From a virus: DNA of 40,589 nucleotides. Of the stretch, positions 22,983 through 29,892 are shown piece by piece. The notes under the pieces were generated by a model, which ran no database searches, was not told the origin of the DNA, and saw only the letters and a list, made by a program, of their open reading frames with translations. Each line of letters opens with the position of its first letter. Position 1 is the first letter of the stretch. Both the position numbers and the translations under genes were made by a program. The DNA is taken from the IMG/VR virus record IMGVR_UViG_3300020202_000049, positions 1 to 40,589 of that record. One strand, written 5' to 3'.

Positions 22983-23673
22983 CGATTTTGAGCCGGTTTT
23001 AACGCCAGAGCAGGAGGAGCAAAACCGTTTGTGGGACGAGCGCCGAAGGAAAGAGCATTATGATTTTCAACTGCGATCCGTTGGGATTCCGTTACGGTTT
23101 ATGGGCAAGACGTTCGACGATCTAACCGGGATGTCGGACAAGATTATCACTTGCAAAAAAACCGTCATGGACGAAGGGCAGAGCTTGTTTCTGACCGGTG
23201 GTCCGGGAGTTGGCAAAACCCATATTGCCGTTGCTTTGACAAAGTTAATGTTTGATAAGCATAAAAAACGCGCCCAAGAACGACAGGAAGAGTTGCGTAA
23301 AAATGGTGACTATAGATTAGTTTCCGATACGCCATCAGTCGCATTTCTCCCCAGCGTTGAGTTGTTTTTGCTGCTTAAACACAGCTTCAACAGTGATTCT
23401 GTGTCCGAGTTAGAAATCATAGAAAAATTCTCGAAAAAAGACTTTTTGGTGATTGATGACGTTGGATCTGAGAAGGTTTCAGATTGGTCCAGACAGGTGT
23501 TTTACACGCTGATTGATCGCCGTTATCGAGATATGAAACAAACGGTCATCACGAGCAACTTAGACTTAAAAGAGATAGCAGACGTGATCGATTCGCGTAT
23601 CGCAAGCCGGATCAGGGAGATGGGAGCCGTTGTTAAGATTGATTCAACCGACAAGAGACTAAAACCGAAATGA
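22912..23673 (+). CDS. DnaC-like helicase loader ATPase
   Basis: 253 residues. Walker A LTGGPGVGKTH (95-104), Walker B VIDDVGSE (180-187, D182/D183) and a sensor-like TSNLDLKEIADVIDSRI block identify an AAA+ DnaC/IstB-type loader. GGAGG precedes the ATG, which lies inside the initiator gene. Together with it, it should load the host DnaB helicase. It overlaps the next mini-gene by 4 bases. Confidence 0.88.
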   Translation: MQKLKVIPPDLKQPQPSGTINTTDDFEPVLTPEQEEQNRLWDERRRKEHYDFQLRSVGIPLRFMGKTFDDLTGMSDKIITCKKTVMDEGQSLFLTGGPGVGKTHIAVALTKLMFDKHKKRAQERQEELRKNGDYRLVSDTPSVAFLPSVELFLLLKHSFNSDSVSELEIIEKFSKKDFLVIDDVGSEKVSDWSRQVFYTLIDRRYRDMKQTVITSNLDLKEIADVIDSRIASRIREMGAVVKIDSTDKRLKPK

Positions 23674-23816
23674 CCTGGAAGACCCTTCGGCGCTCCATTT
23701 GTTGCAATGCTGTATGCTCACTTGATTTTGAGGACGTTTCTAGATGCTCCAAGTGCCGAAGGCCGCAACCAAAGAAGGAACCAACATATCAACCGAGGAG
23801 AGACATCGACGAATGA
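23670..23816 (+). CDS. 48-residue cysteine-rich protein
   Basis: The ATGA start overlaps the loader stop. MTWKTLRRSICCNAVCSLDF...RCSKCRRPQ has two Cys groups forming a zinc ribbon. Two shadow frames cover it. It ends overlapping the VRR-NUC start. Confidence 0.6.
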   Translation: MTWKTLRRSICCNAVCSLDFEDVSRCSKCRRPQPKKEPTYQPRRDIDE

Positions 23817-24130
23817 AAGAATCAGATATTTATTTGCCAGCGATTCGTTGGTTATGTGGTCAGCCGAAAACAAAGGCATGGATTCACTGGAATAACGCTA
23901 TTTATCTACCGAAGCCAGGGATCTGGAAAAGAAAAAAAGGCCATGAAGATGGTATCCCCGATATCTTAGGGGTAAAAAATGGCCGGCCCTTCGCATTCGA
24001 AGTAAAGCGCCCCGGGAATAAACCAACGCAAGCACAGATTAACTGGATGCAGAGATTTACAGAATGTGGCGGTATCGCATACGTTGTGAATACTCTTGAA
24101 GACATTGAGTGTGCGTGGTCAGAAATATAA
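23813..24130 (+). CDS. VRR-NUC family nuclease
   Basis: 105 residues from the ATG at 23813, with GAGGAG about 10 bases before it; the upstream in-frame ATG at 23744 lacks that. GIPDILGVKNGRPFAFEVKR gives D50, E63 and K65, with Q75 in PTQAQINW, the VRR-NUC active site. Such small proteins resolve branched DNA or act in replication. Placed directly after the helicase loader. Confidence 0.85.
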   Translation: MKESDIYLPAIRWLCGQPKTKAWIHWNNAIYLPKPGIWKRKKGHEDGIPDILGVKNGRPFAFEVKRPGNKPTQAQINWMQRFTECGGIAYVVNTLEDIECAWSEI

Positions 24131-24154
24131 AACTAAAACGAAAGGAGATGATAA

Positions 24155-24496
24155 ATGACAGCAATCGCAGAAGTGTATAGACGGTATGAGCATCTTGATT
24201 CTATTCTATCCAGATTTGACTTCAATGGTAATCTTCAAATGAAAATGATTAAGGATATGTGGTTAGCAATAAAAGAGACCCTACCAGAGTTTGAAGTCAC
24301 AGTGACTTACAAGCGAATAGATGAAAATGACGTTCTTAAAACATACACCATTACCCATAATGTTCATGCCTTACATAGCACTGATGCGGAAAAAAAGGCA
24401 ATGGATATCGTCAATAAACTAGGAATCCATAAAGCTCTAGATGCTACTGCTTCTCCGGTTCAAGTCAGAGACTTAGCTACCGAGGATTATTTGTGA
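24155..24496 (+). CDS. Hypothetical 113-residue protein
   Basis: The AAAGGAG site is well spaced. The product is mixed alpha/beta with HALHSTDAEKKAMDIVNKLG. No recognised family. The 3' end overlaps the next GTG start. Confidence 0.6.
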   Translation: MTAIAEVYRRYEHLDSILSRFDFNGNLQMKMIKDMWLAIKETLPEFEVTVTYKRIDENDVLKTYTITHNVHALHSTDAEKKAMDIVNKLGIHKALDATASPVQVRDLATEDYL

Positions 24497-24672
24497 AATA
24501 CGACGATTTCTGCGGTTTATGTCAGAAGAAAATACTAGAGAACGGACACCCAAACGGAGCCGGAGTTTCAGTTACTTTTTACATACCAAAATCAATTTGG
24601 ACAGCAAAGAAATATTATAAGGATTTGTTTAAGAAACGACTAAGAACAATGATTAAAAGGTATAGGAAATGA
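24493..24672 (+). CDS. 59-residue basic CxxC protein
   Basis: VKYDDFCGLCQKKILENGHP... begins at a GTG overlapping the previous TGA. One CxxC, a His and a basic C terminus are present. It ends just before the tRNA-like RNA. Confidence 0.5.
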   Translation: MKYDDFCGLCQKKILENGHPNGAGVSVTFYIPKSIWTAKKYYKDLFKKRLRTMIKRYRK

Positions 24673-24678
24673 ATCAGA

Positions 24679-24798
24679 TTTGGCAGTGTGGCGGAATAAG
24701 ACGCAGATGATATACCTTGTCCCATCGGGTACTAATACACATAGTGGACGGAAGGGATGAACTACCCGTGTCAGATGAAATCTCTGACCACTGCCAAA
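24679..24798 (+). ncRNA. tRNA-like RNA with predicted internal pseudoknot
   Basis: TTTGGCAGTG pairs with CACTGCCAAA (10 bp) as an acceptor stem. A D-arm-like GCG-GAATAAGA-CGC follows at 24691-24704 with the usual TG between them, and a T-arm-like stem GTCAGA-TGAAATC-TCTGAC lies just before the 3' acceptor strand. In the middle TTGTCCC (24717-24723) pairs with GGGATGA (24754-24760), and CGGGTA (24726-24731), inside that loop, pairs with TACCCG (24763-24768), an H-type pseudoknot. No anticodon arm of normal size is present, and the T loop lacks the TTCRA motif. So this is not a standard tRNA but a tRNA-like molecule or decayed class II tRNA. Confidence 0.5.
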
Positions 24799-24829
24799 CA
24801 GATTTGAAAATAACAGGAGGAATTAAACG

Positions 24830-25081
24830 ATGAGCGAGAAGAAGATAGAAGATGGCGGACCAGCGTTTCCAAGACCAGCAAGTTCATTGAGCCCTTTTAA
24901 AGATGTATTTGAAATTGCATCTCAGCCAGGTATGTCGCTCAGAGATTATTTTGCAGCTCATGCGTTACAGGGGTTTCTTGCCGCTGATTTAAAGTGTTCT
25001 TGCAACGAATCAGTTTCGAGTATTACCAGTAAGGCATATTATATAGCCGACGCTATGTTATCAGCCAGAGAGAAAGAATAA
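24830..25081 (+). CDS. DGGPAFP-family phage protein
   Basis: 83 residues with AGGAGG before the ATG. DGGPAFPRPAS, then GMSLRDYFAAHALQGFLA and DAMLSAREKE is a widely shared phage pattern of unknown function. The next gene overlaps its stop (TAATG). Confidence 0.7.
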   Translation: MSEKKIEDGGPAFPRPASSLSPFKDVFEIASQPGMSLRDYFAAHALQGFLAADLKCSCNESVSSITSKAYYIADAMLSAREKE

Positions 25082-25224
25082 TGAAAATCAAAGCCTGGAC
25101 AGCCTCATTTAACCGTCGTACATCCAAGAAATGGATTGTCATTCGCAAGACAAAGCCTAAATTGAATAGTGAATATTATGAGCCGTGTGTGTTGATTATT
25201 GGGGAAAACTCAGCGAGGAGGTAA
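25081..25224 (+). CDS. 47-residue basic hypothetical protein
   Basis: The TAATG-coupled frame MKIKAWTASFNRRTSKKWIV... is basic and beta-predicted. Its end includes the AGGAGG of the next gene. Confidence 0.5.
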   Translation: MKIKAWTASFNRRTSKKWIVIRKTKPKLNSEYYEPCVLIIGENSARR

Positions 25225-25231
25225 TGAACTA

Positions 25232-26191
25232 ATGTTTATGATTGACTATCTTCGCAATAATCCTGAAAAAATAAGGGACAAGAGCGAATTTCAATATTAC
25301 TCTAAATCGGGGATCGTCAAATCTTTAGATGAAGCCGTTTCGATAAATAACCAAAATGTCCTCAACTATATTACAACGAAGGAAAAATGGACGCTTAAAG
25401 ATTTGCGTTATCCAAAGCCGCAGTTTCCTTGCATTTTTTTAGAAGCAGAAGAACCGCCACCTCATAGATTAGATATAAAAAAGTTCGGAATTCCTTCCCA
25501 TGGGATGCTGGTAGTTACTGGTGATGGAAAGCAGAAAATTAACTATGCCTATGCAATTCATTTTATCGGTATAAAAGACTTTAAAAATAAATTTGTGCAA
25601 ATGGGACAAGGGGCAACAATGTTTTGGGCTTATGATAAAGAAGGCAATATTATTAAAAGATATGAAAGCAATTCATTAATGGATAAATTAAAAAGAAAAC
25701 TTGGACTGAAAGATTCCTCATACGAAGAAATATCTTATTTTGATGGAGATTATTTTTATAACGCATTAACTAAAGAAAAGCAGAAATATGTCCATGAAAA
25801 TGAGTTAAGTATTCAAAATATTTCAGGGGTGCAATTAATTGGGACATTAATGACTTTTTCGTTTATGAACTGCAAAAATGTCTCAATGCCAACTCTTCGT
25901 GAAGGATCAAAACAGACATATACTCCAACAGCCGTTGGTGAACGAAAGCCAATAACTAAAATCTATACACTTACTATTGATCCAATTAAGAAGATTATCC
26001 AATCAAAATGTAATGGACAATCAAATTTAACTCCAAAATCTCTCCATATTTGCAGGGGTCATTTTAAAGATTTTTCACATGGCAAAGGTTTATTTGGCCA
26101 ACATAAAGGAATTTATTGGTGGCCTATGCAGACCAGAGGAAATGAGAAGTATGGGAAGATTATTAAAGATTATAAGGTTCTAAGTAAATGA
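25232..26191 (+). CDS. Conserved phage protein with HICRGHF...YWW C terminus
   Basis: 319 residues from the ATG at 25232, 10 bases after AGGAGG; the upstream TTG at 25199 is not supported. The C-terminal 50 residues (SLHICRGHFKDFSHGKGLF; GIYWWPMQTRGNEKYG) form a conserved-looking block with Cys, His and aromatic residues, recurrent in phages and mobile elements. I recognise the pattern but not a proven function. Confidence 0.65.
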   Translation: MFMIDYLRNNPEKIRDKSEFQYYSKSGIVKSLDEAVSINNQNVLNYITTKEKWTLKDLRYPKPQFPCIFLEAEEPPPHRLDIKKFGIPSHGMLVVTGDGKQKINYAYAIHFIGIKDFKNKFVQMGQGATMFWAYDKEGNIIKRYESNSLMDKLKRKLGLKDSSYEEISYFDGDYFYNALTKEKQKYVHENELSIQNISGVQLIGTLMTFSFMNCKNVSMPTLREGSKQTYTPTAVGERKPITKIYTLTIDPIKKIIQSKCNGQSNLTPKSLHICRGHFKDFSHGKGLFGQHKGIYWWPMQTRGNEKYGKIIKDYKVLSK

Positions 26192-26346
26192 CCCCTAAAC
26201 CAAAGAAACCTAAGTGCGATCATTTACTTGGATACGATATTCTGCCGAATGCGCCGTATCTTGTTAGCTTGGTTCATAACAGAGACGGTTATTTTCCGAA
26301 CAATAAATTTAAATGGTGTCCAAATTGTGGAGCAAAGAATAAATGA
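26188..26346 (+). CDS. 52-residue zinc-ribbon protein
   Basis: The ATGA overlap follows the preceding gene. KCDHLLGYD... and WCPNCGAKNK at the end give a CxH...CxxC zinc ribbon. Confidence 0.6.
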   Translation: MTPKPKKPKCDHLLGYDILPNAPYLVSLVHNRDGYFPNNKFKWCPNCGAKNK

Positions 26347-26603
26347 ATATAGAAATAACACTTCCAGAAGGAAAAGAATCATTAAACAAACAAGAGATCG
26401 AGGACTTATTCATCCGTCCTTATGCCGAAATGGTTGATAAGGCATTTGCGGATTATGTGAACAAAATTAATGAGCTTCAATCCCAGCTCCGCGAGGCAAT
26501 ACAGATTATTAGAATAGGAACCGGTTATTTGACTGTAGATAGAGATATAACTTGGAGAAATACTGCTAATAAGTTTCTGCAATCCGTGGAGGGGAGCAAG
26601 TGA
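26343..26603 (+). CDS. 86-residue helical protein
   Basis: ATGA-coupled. A beta-like N terminus (MNIEITLPEGKESL) is followed by a long helix (DKAFADYVNKINELQSQLRE). Unknown. Confidence 0.55.
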   Translation: MNIEITLPEGKESLNKQEIEDLFIRPYAEMVDKAFADYVNKINELQSQLREAIQIIRIGTGYLTVDRDITWRNTANKFLQSVEGSK

Positions 26604-26923
26604 TCTTCTTAAAACTTTTAATAGGCCACGCTTTCGCTGATTTCGTATTTCAAGGTGACACAATGGCGAAGGGTAAGAATCGCCATAGAAAAACAGAGCC
26701 ACCGCCAGGCGCACAGTATCAGCCGACATGGTTTTATTGGCTTACAGCTCATGCCTTAGTTCACGGTGGAATCGTTTGGATTATTACTCAAAATATGTGG
26801 CTAGGAATTGCGGAAATCGTTTGCCACTGGCTCATTGATTTCGGAAAGTGCGAAAACTTATATGGAATTCATACGGATCAACTATCACATATATTTTTCA
26901 AATTAATTTGGAGTGTATATTAA
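26600..26923 (+). CDS. DUF3307-like membrane protein
   Basis: 107 residues from a GTG. GHAFADFVFQGDTMA, LTAHALVHGGIVWI and HWLIDFGKCENLYGIHTDQL are the conserved His/Asp motifs of the DUF3307 membrane family, with three or four membrane helices. Unknown biochemical function. Confidence 0.75.
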   Translation: MIFLKLLIGHAFADFVFQGDTMAKGKNRHRKTEPPPGAQYQPTWFYWLTAHALVHGGIVWIITQNMWLGIAEIVCHWLIDFGKCENLYGIHTDQLSHIFFKLIWSVY

Positions 26924-27118
26924 ATGCAAATAACAGTCTACGCTTGCGATGAGTGCGGGAAAGAGAGAAGGGATGAATTCTTAGATATTGCCTTTTCATT
27001 ACGTCACGTGAAATTTAATGAACCAGGTTTTGCTGAAACCGGCGACTTTTGTTCTATCAAATGCGCCCGAGCATGGTTCGAGAAGCTATTGGATAAGATT
27101 GAGAAGGAGGGGAGATGA
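26924..27118 (+). CDS. 64-residue zinc-ribbon protein
   Basis: CDECGKERRDEF and CSIKCARAWFEKL give a two-knuckle CxxC/CxxxC ribbon. It abuts the membrane protein gene and overlaps the next (ATGA). Confidence 0.6.
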   Translation: MQITVYACDECGKERRDEFLDIAFSLRHVKFNEPGFAETGDFCSIKCARAWFEKLLDKIEKEGR

Positions 27119-27357
27119 AACTAACGCCACGGCAATGGATAAAGAAGTTGAGTATTAAATGCGAGATTTTGGACCCTGACGGATGGAATCGCTCTAATTG
27201 GAGGAAGTCATGGCGTGAGAAAATAGATAGGGATTTGTTTTTCGACAGAATGGACTCCTCAACCTGTATTCATAGAAAATTAAAAACAAACAGATGGTGT
27301 TCATGTGTAATGGCAAGGCCAGAATTAGTTGAAGAGTATTCATCTCTCGACAAATGA
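27115..27357 (+). CDS. 80-residue basic Cys-containing protein
   Basis: TPRQWIKKLSIKCEIL and NRWCSCVMARPELV. A Trp-rich basic N terminus and a terminal CxC; ATGA-coupled to neighbours. Unknown. Confidence 0.55.
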   Translation: MKLTPRQWIKKLSIKCEILDPDGWNRSNWRKSWREKIDRDLFFDRMDSSTCIHRKLKTNRWCSCVMARPELVEEYSSLDK

Positions 27358-27524
27358 CCACCCCATCTAACATTTGCAAAGATCACTGCTTCCACGAAGT
27401 TGATATTGAAATTCCTTTTGGACATGGGTTCCATTATTCTTATTACGATAGAACCAAGCAAACTCGCAGAGGTAGAATCTGTTGCTGGTGCGGCACAGAG
27501 AGGGAAATATATGGAATCCTCTAA
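27354..27524 (+). CDS. 56-residue Cys/His mini-protein
   Basis: MTTPSNICKDHCFHEVDIE... with ICCWCGTERE near the end: a CxxxCxxH plus CxxC zinc ribbon. The stop-start overlap is 4 bases upstream and it overlaps the next start by 14. Confidence 0.6.
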   Translation: MTTPSNICKDHCFHEVDIEIPFGHGFHYSYYDRTKQTRRGRICCWCGTEREIYGIL

Positions 27525-27666
27525 CATTTGCGCTAATTGTGGGCATGGAATTAAGGATCACGAGAAAACATATACTGGAGCAAATGAATGTTACTTTGCG
27601 GTAAGAGAATCGCCAATAGTTTATTGTGCTTGTTTTAATTTCACCCAACGGAGGAAGCGGAGATGA
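27511..27666 (+). CDS. 51-residue zinc-ribbon protein
   Basis: ATG at 27511 with GAGG upstream. ICANCGHGIKDHEK, then ECYFAVRE and YCACFNF form a Cys/His set. A longer frame from 27400 begins in the previous gene. Confidence 0.55.
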   Translation: MESSNICANCGHGIKDHEKTYTGANECYFAVRESPIVYCACFNFTQRRKRR

Positions 27667-27803
27667 GAGACGATCAATTTAAAAAGTTAATGACAGCACT
27701 CAACATAATCATATTAGCTCTCGGGTATATTGCCGGTTCATTGATGCTTGGTTGCGCTACTCCTAGAACACATCCCGAATTCTCTAGGCAGGTGAGGAAG
27801 TGA
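27663..27803 (+). CDS. 46-residue lipoprotein
   Basis: MRDDQFKKLMTALNIIILAL..SLMLGCATP has a hydrophobic stretch ending in a lipobox MLGC (Cys31). GGAGG upstream. Small mature part, like Rz1-type outer-membrane spanins, but far from the lysis genes. Confidence 0.6.
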   Translation: MRDDQFKKLMTALNIIILALGYIAGSLMLGCATPRTHPEFSRQVRK

Positions 27804-27880
27804 ACGATATCCTTTTGGTTATATGCATTGTATGGATACTAGCGGTCATATTGGTTTATGTTACGGGGATTTATGTATGA
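27800..27880 (+). CDS. 26-residue membrane peptide
   Basis: VNDILLVICIVWILAVILVY... starts at a GTG overlapping the lipoprotein TGA and is one hydrophobic helix. Paired with the overlapping lipoprotein it may form a membrane complex. Confidence 0.5.
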   Translation: MNDILLVICIVWILAVILVYVTGIYV

Positions 27881-28032
27881 AAAAGAAAAAGATTAAAATG
27901 CACGTGATGTCCTCAGAGCATTTCGTCTGTTACAAGAAATTTGATTTATGGGTTAAGAATACTAAGTATTGCTGTAGGTGTGAGGGGCATAGGTGTAGGA
28001 TGCCGAGGAGGACGAAACGGGTATGGAAATAA
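27877..28032 (+). CDS. 51-residue Cys-rich basic protein
   Basis: ATG at 27877 (ATGA overlap) rather than the longer frame from 27823. CYKKFDLWVKNTKYCCRCEG and HRCRMPRRTKR form a zinc ribbon in a basic context. Confidence 0.55.
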   Translation: MKKKKIKMHVMSSEHFVCYKKFDLWVKNTKYCCRCEGHRCRMPRRTKRVWK

Positions 28033-28163
28033 AACCGATTCTTTTGAAAGATTTGTATGCCTTAATAGAAAAAATGGAAGACAACGGAGCTAAGCCAAAG
28101 TATATTTATTTTGTTGGTGACAAATTATTTGTGACAGAAAAGAAGGTAAGGCAATCTAAATAG
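28023..28163 (+). CDS. 46-residue hypothetical protein
   Basis: MEIKPILLKDLYALIEKMED..., with AGGAGG about 10 bases upstream, partly inside the preceding gene. Unknown. Confidence 0.5.
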   Translation: MEIKPILLKDLYALIEKMEDNGAKPKYIYFVGDKLFVTEKKVRQSK

Positions 28164-28177
28164 AAAGGAGGGTTTGA

Positions 28178-28363
28178 TTGAGACAGCCGACAGACCCAGA
28201 CAAGTTAGAGCAACTCAGGAAATATCACATTGAACTGTTGTCGAGATTTTTGAGAGGGAAGCTGGATGGAAAGGTGACGCACTTAATGAGAATAAAAGCT
28301 AATGAGTTAAGGGTTTCTCTTTCGGTTTATTACGAGCGCAATAGAAAATTGAAACAAGTATAA
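28178..28363 (+). CDS. 61-residue helical basic protein
   Basis: TTG start with AAAGGAGG at good distance. PDKLEQLRKYHIELLSRFLR is strongly helical and basic. Last gene of the early block before a terminator. Confidence 0.55.
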   Translation: MRQPTDPDKLEQLRKYHIELLSRFLRGKLDGKVTHLMRIKANELRVSLSVYYERNRKLKQV

Positions 28364-28459
28364 TCTTGCACTTTTATGCTATATCTTGTATAAAAGGACT
28401 GACCGGGGCTATTTCCCTACTAGCTTCGGATTGCAATACGGGTTAGTATTACATCCATC

Positions 28460-28487
28460 CATGGAAATTTAAATATAAATTCCCATG
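28460..28487. other. Imperfect hairpin before terminator
   Basis: CATGGAAATTT and AAATTCCCATG pair with one A-C mismatch around a six-base AT-rich loop. No coding frame seen here. Confidence 0.35.
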
Positions 28488-28497
28488 CTAGTTTGAT

Positions 28498-28541
28498 AAA
28501 AAGCTCTTGGAGTTTAGTCCTCTGAGAGCTTTTTCTTTTTT
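28498..28541 (+). terminator. Intrinsic terminator of early operon
   Basis: AAAAAGCTCTTGGAG pairs with CTCTGAGAGCTTTTT-type arm (15 bp with two G-T pairs), loop TTTAGTC, followed by a second T-run. Ends transcription of the early genes. Confidence 0.85.
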
Positions 28542-28837
28542 GATTCCTCTTTTTATTCATACTCCGTCCTTGTTGTTACTTCATTTCGGGCATAATTTCA
28601 CCCGGGCCTTTGCAGGTGATTAATATGCCTATAGGAGAATGTGGAATCAGAAGGGTTTTGCCCCGGCCAGCATTCAATAATTGTCCCATCATATTAAAAA
28701 GTTGTCAAGTAATTTGTCCCAGCGGCAAACTTATTCGTTCAATCCGTAACAAACCGGAATAATACGGAATGGAATTAGACTACAAAAAATACACTTTTCT
28801 GCTACACTTAATATAAGTGTTAATGGATTTTTCCGCC
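28542..28837. other. Non-coding stretch with repeat cluster
   Basis: No convincing gene; a 45-codon ATG frame at 28625 has no coding signal. TACACTT occurs at 28790-28796 and 28803-28809 (13 bases apart) and its complement AAGTGT follows, with TATAAG (28812-28817) as a candidate -10. This could be a late promoter with activator sites. Confidence 0.4.
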
Positions 28838-29005
28838 CTTAGCTTTTTTTGCTAAGCCGCGAGCGCCAACGAAAGTTCGCGTCGCTTTTTACATAAACCC
28901 TTTAGCCTCATGAACTAAAGGATGAGTTAGCGCAAACTAACGCCAACAGATTTTGCGGTCTGATTGTCCCGAGGAAAACCCTCGTGATGGTCAGGCCGCT
29001 TTTTT
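28838..29005 (+). ncRNA. Structured RNA with H-type pseudoknot, ending in a terminator
   Basis: Five consecutive helices: CTTAGC-T7-GCTAAG (28838-28856); a GAAA-loop hairpin GCGA..TCGC (28859-28885) followed by TTTTT; CCTTTAG (28899-28905)/CTAAAGG (28915-28921) with CTCAT (28907-28911) in its loop pairing with ATGAG (28922-28926); GTTAG/CTAAC (28926-28941); and the terminator stem 28955-28999. No long frame runs through it. Either an independent small RNA or a late-operon attenuator leader. Confidence 0.55.
28955..29005 (+). terminator. Strong intrinsic terminator
   Basis: GCGGTCTGA pairs with TCAGGCCGC (one G-T), with an inner CGAGG/CCTCG helix, and six T follow. It lies 15 bases before the next gene start. 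Confidence 0.85.
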
Positions 29006-29020
29006 GTTGCAAGGAACCTA

Positions 29021-29212
29021 ATGGGATTTAGATATCACAGCGACTACGAAGTATCCGTCCAAGCCTCCGAAAAGAGAAGCAACGAAACCGGAATCCTTAA
29101 ACGCGGCAAGGTCATGGATGAAGTGAAAAGTATGCTCAAAGACGGATACGAGGTTGATTTCTCAAACCCAGAAGTAACGATCTTTAGGAAGCCGAAGCGG
29201 AGAATGTGGTAG
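29021..29212 (+). CDS. 63-residue basic hypothetical protein
   Basis: MGFRYHSDYEVSVQASEKRS... with KVMDEVKSMLKDGYEVDF is alpha/beta and basic. AGGAA precedes the ATG. Isolated between a terminator and the RNA-structured gap. Confidence 0.55.
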   Translation: MGFRYHSDYEVSVQASEKRSNETGILKRGKVMDEVKSMLKDGYEVDFSNPEVTIFRKPKRRMW

Positions 29213-29598
29213 AAACCAGATTTTAACCGTATCAAGCAGGATGTCTTTGTTTCCATTTCGCATCCAAAAAAAGAGTTAATGGAAAACCTTATCAAATAAG
29301 CATTTTAGAACTTTGAACTTTTTAAGCCCTTTTCGTTCCGAAACAATAAAGGGAATGCAGAAAAAGAAACCGAAATTGACCACCACGGGTGTTGGCAACT
29401 TTCACCTTGGTCGCTTGGCAAATAAATGTCGTCAGTTGGTAGTAATGGGAACGGCTCTAAACTCCTAAACTACTATAACGAGTATCGCTAATGGTTAGCC
29501 ATAGAGCTTGCCAAGCAAGAAAGTTGAAAGAAGTGTTATGTTTTTTAAAAGTCTTAATATACAAGCATTTTAGAGATTCAGTAAAACTATAGGAATCT
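29213..29598. other. Non-coding gap before terminase
   Basis: Only short frames (a 37-codon ATG frame at 29355 with a badly spaced ribosome site). It contains the long-range inverted repeat at 29396-29526 and a small GCTAA-TGG-TTAGC hairpin. Confidence 0.5.
29396..29526. repeat. Long-range two-part inverted repeat
   Basis: CAACTTTC (29396-29403) and GCTTGGCAA (29413-29421) pair with GAAAGTTG (29519-29526) and TTGCCAAGC (29508-29516): 17 bp interrupted by an unequal internal loop. The enclosed bases hold a small hairpin. Conceivably a packaging-site or mRNA leader structure upstream of terS. Confidence 0.55.
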
Positions 29599-29892
29599 AT
29601 GCCTTTTAAAGCCGGTGAAGAGTGGAAAGGAAATAGCAAGGGTCGGCCGCGGAAGCCGGAGATTGACCTTGTTAGAGAAGCTATAGAAGAGACGGCAATA
29701 GAAAAGAAGAAAACACTCTGGAAACATTTAATTGAGCAGTGCTATCAGGACAACAACGTTTTAATCGCAGTTGCAAAGAAGTTCATGCCTGACAAGATAG
29801 CAGCCGATGTTACGATTGATGACAGTTACGACTGGCAAGAACGCAGAAAAGAGCTGTTGGAATCACTCAAAGGACTAAATGCCTCAGATTGA
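29599..29892 (+). CDS. terS: Small terminase subunit
   Basis: 97 residues. PFKAGEEWKGNSKGRPRKPE is the basic N terminus typical of phage TerS (often GRPRK), followed by helices and a coiled C terminus. It overlaps the large subunit by 14 bases. Binds the packaging site and stimulates TerL. Confidence 0.75.
   Translation: MPFKAGEEWKGNSKGRPRKPEIDLVREAIEETAIEKKKTLWKHLIEQCYQDNNVLIAVAKKFMPDKIAADVTIDDSYDWQERRKELLESLKGLNASD

Noticed and set aside
24682-24796. Standard class II tRNA (Leu/Ser)
   Set aside because: Acceptor and D-arm-like elements look right, but 115 nt is too long, there is no normal 7-base anticodon loop, and the T loop is TGAAATC.
28625-28762. 45-codon ATG frame
   Set aside because: Poor ribosome site, odd composition and no coupling; likely chance in a regulatory gap.
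29355-29468. 37-codon frame MQKKKPKLTTTGVGN...
   Set aside because: The purine-rich stretch is too close to the ATG, and the frame crosses an arm of the inverted repeat.
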